64,000 bases of DNA from Kingella denitrificans ATCC 33394 (GTDB lineage Bacteria; Pseudomonadota; Gammaproteobacteria; Burkholderiales; Neisseriaceae). Shown piece after piece: positions 59,835-64,000 of the stretch. Location of the stretch: positions 472,059 to 536,058 of the forward strand of contig NZ_GL870929.1 of assembly GCF_000190695.1 (NCBI RefSeq), read 5' to 3'. Both the position numbers and the translations under genes were made by a program. The notes below the pieces were generated by a model. It was not told the DNA's origin, ran no database searches, and saw nothing but the letters and a program-made list of their open reading frames with translations. Numbering within the stretch: position 1 is the first letter of the stretch; the number at the start of each line of letters is the position of its first letter.

Positions 59835-60557
59835 TCAGCCATTTTCCTTTCGGGCAATATGCCTCAGACACAATATCGAAAATGAAATCACTGCACAATC
59901 AATCAGGCGGATTATTTGTGTGGCGGCATGACCTAACGGCACGGGAACAGCGATTTGCCAGATGGAAAAGCCAAGGAACGACAGTATGGCGCAAAGAATC
60001 CAAAAACGGTATTTTTGTCCAATGGTTTGACGAGAGCGGTATGGCCGGCTGCGGGCGGTGCGGAATACAAAGTACAGGCAGGCGGTTAGGCCTATTACAC
60101 CGCCGCCGTATTGCAGCCATTTAAAGATTGGCAGAAACAACACGGTTTGTTGCAGCACGGGGAAATGTTGCACAAACCAGCCGGTGGGGTGGGTAAACGC
60201 ATCAAGGAAAAGATGGGTGGCCATGCCGAATAAGGCACTCGGTATGAAGACGGCTGCTTTGAGTTTATTAAAATCTACATTTTCAGACGGCCTATAAGGG
60301 GCGGCATTCAGGCAATTTGGTAAAAAATCAGACAAAGCGTCCCGCCACAAGGCAAGATAAAGCCAATAAACCGCGAAGCACAACGGCAGGTTCGGCCACA
60401 GCATATCGGCCAAACCATGTCCGCCGGATACGGCACGCCCATGCAGGAAATAAACGAAATCAGGAGAAAGGCTTCCGATGACCAATGCAGGGAAATGGCA
60501 ATAACGGCAGCGTGAAAACGGCAAAACGGCAATCGGGTGGGCAAGGGTAAACGGCAT
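59835..60557 (-). CDS. DUF4184 family membrane protein
   Basis: The 240-residue integral membrane protein has the family start MPFTLAHPIAVLPF and GSLSPDFVYFL, then GMATHLFLDAFTHPTGWFVQHFP with conserved His/Asp residues reminiscent of membrane-bound metal-dependent hydrolases. About six helices. The start at 60557 is chosen for this motif. The ribosome-binding site is weak. It contains a Neisseria-type DUS (60282-60293), so it probably belongs to the same foreign block as the cas genes. Confidence 0.82.
   Translation of the reverse strand: MPFTLAHPIAVLPFSRCRYCHFPALVIGSLSPDFVYFLHGRAVSGGHGLADMLWPNLPLCFAVYWLYLALWRDALSDFLPNCLNAAPYRPSENVDFNKLKAAVFIPSALFGMATHLFLDAFTHPTGWFVQHFPVLQQTVLFLPIFKWLQYGGGVIGLTACLYFVFRTARSRPYRSRQTIGQKYRFWILCAILSFLGFSIWQIAVPVPLGHAATQIIRLIDCAVISFSILCLRHIARKENG
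60282..60293 (-). repeat. Foreign-dialect DUS (AG-DUS) in the DUF4184 gene
   Basis: AGGCCGTCTGAA on the minus strand, the right-most Neisseria-dialect DUS of the block. The next native DUS is at about 60740. Confidence 0.8.
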
Positions 60558-61217
60558 ATTTTGAAATCCGATGATGATGCGTAAACATGATTTTAGCGCA
60601 GCAGGCAAGAGGAAAGACATTTGATTTTATGGCGGACAAACCTGTTAGGGGCGCTGTGTGCCGATGCCGTCGATCTGATACGGCACGTTCTAACTGAAAT
60701 GGCATTCTCCTTAATGATGAAACTCGGTTCTATTGTTAAAAAGCAGCCTGCACACCCCAAAATACAAAATACGCGCCAAACTTACGCCCAATACCGTGCC
60801 AACTGCAACGACCATATCAGCTTTTATCTTAGCTAAAACATATCAGTAAACGCGTAGGTCGTTTAACGCAGGCACAGAATTGAGCGTTTTAGGTTTTGCC
60901 AAACGCTGTTTGTCCAGCCAAAAAGAGCTTACATCCGTCACTCCGCCGATGAAACCATATCCGCCCACTGCAGGCTGCCCGAACATGACCTAACACTCAC
61001 CTTCCAAGGGCTGGCACACGTTCCTCAGCCGCTGCAAACGCAAATTACGGACAGTTTGGTATTATGGCGGACACACTGGCAGACGCAAACCGTGAAAACG
61101 GTGCGGATTCTGTTTTAGGCACAGCAATTTTAAATTTTAAGCAGCCTGCACTTTGGCAAAACCAAGTGCAGGCTGCTGTTTCTATTACTTTCGGCGTGCC
61201 CATTGCGATGCGGCACA
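60558..61217. other. Gap between the DUF4184 gene and the SDR gene
   Basis: About 660 bases. It contains the right edge of the foreign-DUS block, native DUS at about 60740 and 61140, a short open stretch listed separately, and a DUS-pair hairpin at about 61139-61172. No intact gene recognised. Confidence 0.55.
60867..61118 (+). pseudogene. Possible gene remnant without a start codon
   Basis: An 83-codon open stretch follows an in-frame TAA and has no ATG at all. Its end reads like real protein (DLTLTFQGLAHVPQPLQTQI, then SLVLWRTHWQTQTVKTVRIL). It may be the 3' end of a gene lost at the edge of the imported block. No family recognised; it could also be chance. Confidence 0.3.
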
Positions 61218-62069
61218 TTATCCCACCGCCCAAAACTCCCCCACGCCCAAGGGCTCGCGCCCCAGCAGTTCGGCAAATGCGGTGCAGTCGGCGCACGAGC
61301 CTTCTTCCAGCAGCGCAAAGCTGCCTGCGCTTACCATGCCGTTGCTCAACACGTTCGTCAGCGGCAGAAACGGCTTCACCAACGCCAACGAAATCGGCAG
61401 CACGCGCAAGGGCGGTTTGCGGTGCAGCCCTGTGCGCATGGCGGCAAGATAGCCCGCCAGACTGGTGTGCAGGCTGCCGGTGAAAGGGATGATGGTGCCG
61501 TGCGGCGCGCCGTTTTCCAGCAGGCGCACCAAGCCGTCCGCCACGTCGTTTGCGTGTACGGGCTGGAGCATGAACCTGCCGCCAGCCGGCAGAGCGATAA
61601 CGGGCAGCCGCGCCAATTTGATAAACAATTCGCAGCTCGCGCCGCCGCGCCCGTACACAACGGACGGCCGCGCCACCGCCACGCGCATGCCGTGTGCCGC
61701 GCCAATTTGGCATACGGCTTCGTCGCTGCGCCCTTTACTACCGACAAAATTCACGGCGTGTTTCGGGTTGGCGCCCAACGCGGAAAGCTGCACCCAATGC
61801 CGCACGCCTTGCTCCGCCGCAATTTTGGCCAACAGCGCGGGCGTGCGGTGGTGCACGGTTTCCAGCACGTCGGCATGACGGCTCATCACGCCGATGCAGT
61901 TGAACACGGCATCCGCGCCGCGCAGGATTTCGCGGGCGGCGGCTTCGTTCGGCTGCAAATAATCGAATTCGCGGTGGCTCGGGGTGCGCAGCGTGTGGCC
62001 GTGCGTGCGCAGGATTTGGGCAACGCGGCGGCCGATAAAGCCGCTTGCGCCGAAGAGGACGATGTTCAT
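61218..62069 (-). CDS. NAD(P)-binding atypical SDR (NDUFA9-like)
   Basis: The 283-residue protein has the Rossmann motif IVLFGASGFIGRRVAQIL at the N-terminus, then ADAVFNCIGV, VQLSALGANP and VARPSVVYGRGGASCELFI, features of atypical (complex-I-type, COG0702-like) SDRs that bind NAD(P) and often lack oxidoreductase activity. AAGGAGTTCCGC supports the start at 62069. Substrate unknown. Two to three DUS lie just upstream. Confidence 0.88.
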   Translation of the reverse strand: MNIVLFGASGFIGRRVAQILRTHGHTLRTPSHREFDYLQPNEAAAREILRGADAVFNCIGVMSRHADVLETVHHRTPALLAKIAAEQGVRHWVQLSALGANPKHAVNFVGSKGRSDEAVCQIGAAHGMRVAVARPSVVYGRGGASCELFIKLARLPVIALPAGGRFMLQPVHANDVADGLVRLLENGAPHGTIIPFTGSLHTSLAGYLAAMRTGLHRKPPLRVLPISLALVKPFLPLTNVLSNGMVSAGSFALLEEGSCADCTAFAELLGREPLGVGEFWAVG

Positions 62070-62233
62070 GCGGAACTCCTTGTGGGCGGTGGGGAAATGT
62101 GCAGGCTGCTTTTTCAGAGCGGGTCTGACGGCCATACGCCATGCCGTTGTGCGAATTTCTGAAAATTGAATGGCTTACGCCCTATTGATAAGATGTTGGG
62201 TATTTCAGGCAGCCTGCACTTTGCCCATCGGGG

Positions 62234-62301
62234 TGCAGGCTGCCATCGGTCTGAATCTGTGATTCAGCTAACCGATGTGCGTGCCCTTGGTGCTGCTTTT
62301 T
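62234..62301. repeat. 68-bp palindrome-containing dispersed repeat, copy 3 (inverted)
   Basis: The reverse complement of the copies at 41575 and 42702, starting TGCAGGCTGCCATCGGTCTG and ending GCTGCTTTTT. It lies at the end of the small 62.3-kb gene. Confidence 0.7.
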
Positions 62302-62311
62302 GCCGGATTCG

Positions 62312-62683
62312 TCAATATTTCTGCAACAGCCGCGCCGCTTTGCCCAACTGCTCGGTGCAATACTGCTGAAATTCCTGCGGACGGTCACTCAGGGCGCGAA
62401 CCTTCAATGCCGCGGGTTTCACATAGGCATCTAGGCGCGCCATCATCTGATTGTACTGCGTCTGCGGCAGCCGTTTGGCGAAGGCTTCGCAGCGGTTTAG
62501 GGCTTCCAAATGCCGTTGCAGGGCAGCATCTTGCGCGGGCGTGGTGGGGTTCTGGGTGCAGTACATGGGGAACGCCATAATGTCCATATTGTCGCGGAAG
62601 GTTTGCTCGCAGCGCGCCAGTTCTCCGCCATCGGCCATGGCCAATGCAGGCAGCAACATCATGGAAATAAAATATTTTTTCAT
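62312..62683 (-). CDS. Small secreted protein of unknown function
   Basis: The 123-residue product has a signal peptide (about residues 1-18, ending AMA) and four Cys (RCEQTF, MYCTQN, NRCEAF, QYCTEQ), possibly two disulfides, with a helical C-terminal half. No family recognised. Its ATG overlaps the stop of the upstream DCC gene (ATGA), so the two are translationally coupled. GAAAGGACG precedes the ATG. Confidence 0.75.
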   Translation of the reverse strand: MKKYFISMMLLPALAMADGGELARCEQTFRDNMDIMAFPMYCTQNPTTPAQDAALQRHLEALNRCEAFAKRLPQTQYNQMMARLDAYVKPAALKVRALSDRPQEFQQYCTEQLGKAARLLQKY

Positions 62684-63087
62684 TTTTTCGTCCTTTCTTT
62701 CGGTGGGATTCGGCATACGCCGCCTTCGCATTCGGGGCGCGGCAGCAGCCATTTGGGAAATTGGTAGCGGTGGCGAGCGAACCACGGGTAAAGCCAGTCG
62801 GCCAGTTTGTCCAGCAGCGGCAGATTGGCCAGTTTCACCAGCGCAAAGCCTTGGTAGCCTTCGTACATTTTGCGCACGGCGGCCATTTTTTGCAGCATCA
62901 CGCCGTCGTCCGTCAAAACGTGCAGGTAGGTGAGTGCGGCTTCGGTGGTGATGCCGTATTGCGCCAACACGGCTTCGCTGCCCTGTATCGGCACGGCTTC
63001 CATGAATCCGGCGCGGCTGTCCTGCATAATTAACTCTATTTCGCGCACGCAAATGGGGCATTCGGCATCGTAAAAAATTTTGTGCAT
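62680..63087 (-). CDS. DCC-family (DUF393) thiol-disulfide oxidoreductase-like protein
   Basis: The 135-residue protein begins IFYDAECPICVREIELI, with the family's CxxC in a thioredoxin-like fold, and has a hydrophobic middle (LPLLDKLADWLYPWFARHRY) typical of DUF393. The last part has two further Cys (PECEGGVCRI). It is the middle gene of a three-gene minus-strand unit (63109 membrane protein, this gene, 62312 secreted protein). The redox role is inferred from the fold. Confidence 0.87.
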   Translation of the reverse strand: MHKIFYDAECPICVREIELIMQDSRAGFMEAVPIQGSEAVLAQYGITTEAALTYLHVLTDDGVMLQKMAAVRKMYEGYQGFALVKLANLPLLDKLADWLYPWFARHRYQFPKWLLPRPECEGGVCRIPPKERTKK

Positions 63088-63108
63088 CTTAAATTCTCCT
63101 AAAATGCG

Positions 63109-63555
63109 CTACTCTTCCAACGGGGCAAAGCCGTTATATTTTTCTGCTTGCAGGCGGGGCGGTGCAGGCTGCTTTTCGGGCTCTGCTTCGGGCTTCACGC
63201 CTTCAAAACCGCTGCGTTGCAACACCTGAATCTGTTTGCGTACCAAATGCGCCAGCACCAGCAGCAGGCTCACGCCGCCGAACACGGCCCAACGCAGGGC
63301 GTAAAGCAGGTTATCCGCCAAACTGCGCTCGAAGTTCGGCGCAAACAGCAGCACGCACAGCAGCGGTGTGAACAGCGTCAGGCTCAAATACAGCCGCTGC
63401 CAGAATATGCCGCTGATTTCCTTCACTTCGTCGCGCGGGTCGTTGCACAAAAACGCCAGCACGCGCCGCAGCGATGCGCCCAAAACCAGCCAGCACACCA
63501 GGCTCACCGCCAACGATACGGCAACCTGTATCGCCATAATGTTAAATGTCTGCAT
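63109..63555 (-). CDS. Small membrane protein of unknown function
   Basis: The 148-residue protein has three hydrophobic helices (about residues 5-28, 50-68 and 82-103) and a charged C-terminal tail containing a DUS-encoded KQPAPP. No family recognised. AAGGAGAATAAT supports the start at 63555. It probably begins the operon that continues with the DCC gene 21 bases downstream. Confidence 0.72.
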   Translation of the reverse strand: MQTFNIMAIQVAVSLAVSLVCWLVLGASLRRVLAFLCNDPRDEVKEISGIFWQRLYLSLTLFTPLLCVLLFAPNFERSLADNLLYALRWAVFGGVSLLLVLAHLVRKQIQVLQRSGFEGVKPEAEPEKQPAPPRLQAEKYNGFAPLEE

Positions 63556-63681
63556 ATTATTCTCCTTATGCAAGGGTTTGAAAAATCAAATGAATAGGTT
63601 GTGCAGGCTGCTTTTTCACGTTGGAAAATTTAACAAAATCCTGTTAAAATAAACACTTATGTTCTTTCAGGCAGCCTGCAC

Positions 63682-64000
63682 ATGAAACCGCGCCGCGCAA
63701 AATCCCATAAAACCACGCCTGACAAACCTTCCCTCATCAGCAGCATTGTGGACTATTTGATTTTGCTTCTTCCCGTTTCCATTCCCATCTTGGCGCACGG
63801 CGGGTTTGTCGAGCCACGCCACTGGCAAGTAACGCTGGCTTTGGCCGTGATATTTATCCTGCCGGTTTATATGGTCTACCGCAGTCAATTGCCGAAGCCC
63901 TCACGCACAGAAAAAATCTTTTTCACGCTATGGAAATGGCTGCGCCGCTTTCTGGTGCTTATCTTTTTGATACTTCTTCTTTATTTTATTGCCTTTGTTG
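63682..64000 (+). CDS. Membrane protein, truncated by the window edge
   Basis: The open frame starts MKPRRAKSHKTTPDKPSL after a DUS and continues to the window end without a stop (106 codons seen). It has two hydrophobic helices (about 20-38 and 50-68) and a third beginning near residue 93. No family recognised from this part. No clear ribosome-binding site is seen; the DUS GGCAGCCTGCAC sits directly upstream. Confidence 0.6.
   Translation, partial: MKPRRAKSHKTTPDKPSLISSIVDYLILLLPVSIPILAHGGFVEPRHWQVTLALAVIFILPVYMVYRSQLPKPSRTEKIFFTLWKWLRRFLVLIFLILLLYFIAFV

Overview
The window comes from a Neisseriaceae bacterium, most likely Kingella or a close relative. The main evidence is a 12-mer, AAGCAGCCTGCA/TGCAGGCTGCTT, scattered roughly 70 times (counted by eye) through the gaps and also inside genes. 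This is the Kingella-type dialect of the Neisseriaceae DNA uptake sequence (DUS). Gene content agrees: a PilB-type MsrAB, an RmpM-like OmpA protein, an ESPR autotransporter, an sdhCDABE-gltA cluster and Correia-like MITEs.

Layout. 0.1-8.1 kb (minus): a YbhGFSR-like ABC-2 exporter (HlyD-type fusion protein, double ATPase, two permeases, OprM-like outer membrane lipoprotein) with a NERD-domain gene and a small membrane gene inside the cluster. 8.2-9.8 kb: trifunctional MsrAB. 10.3-16.2 kb: a 1546-aa autotransporter, an OmpA-like protein and a YjdF-family protein. 16.4-20 kb: a PseG-PseH fusion, a PepSY protein and a DUF3482 GTPase. 20.1-20.25 kb: the SRP 4.5S RNA gene, not visible as an ORF. 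20.4-26.3 kb: cytochrome b561, the sdhCDABE operon behind a terminator-like leader hairpin, and gltA. 26.4-41.6 kb: housekeeping genes (fdx, grxD, thrB, ubiB, metK, lepA, ylqF, ybeD) mixed with small secreted proteins and a HisC-like protein that lacks its PLP lysine. 41.8-45.5 kb: a repeat-rich stretch with a racemase, lipB and two inverted Correia-like MITEs.

45.9-59.6 kb is the most interesting region: a type I-C CRISPR-Cas locus. The array has 26 repeats. The cas operon (cas3-cas5c-cas8c-cas7-cas4-cas1-cas2, minus strand) is interrupted by two AT-rich, co-oriented genes of probable defence function: a DUF262/DUF1524 (GmrSD-like) gene between cas3 and cas5c, and an OLD-like ATPase-TOPRIM gene between cas4 and cas1. 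The cas genes contain no native DUS. They carry instead Neisseria-dialect DUS (AGGTCGTCTGAA, AGGCCGTCTGAA) and perfect Haemophilus-type uptake signal cores (AAGTGCGGT), which points to natural transformation across two families. The two inserted genes carry neither signal. The leader holds a perfect boxA antitermination motif.

59.8-64 kb: a DUF4184 membrane protein, a possible gene remnant, an atypical SDR, a small operon with a DCC-family thiol protein, and a truncated membrane gene at the window edge. No rRNA, tRNA, prophage or complete insertion sequence was seen. All calls are by eye; no database search or computation was run.
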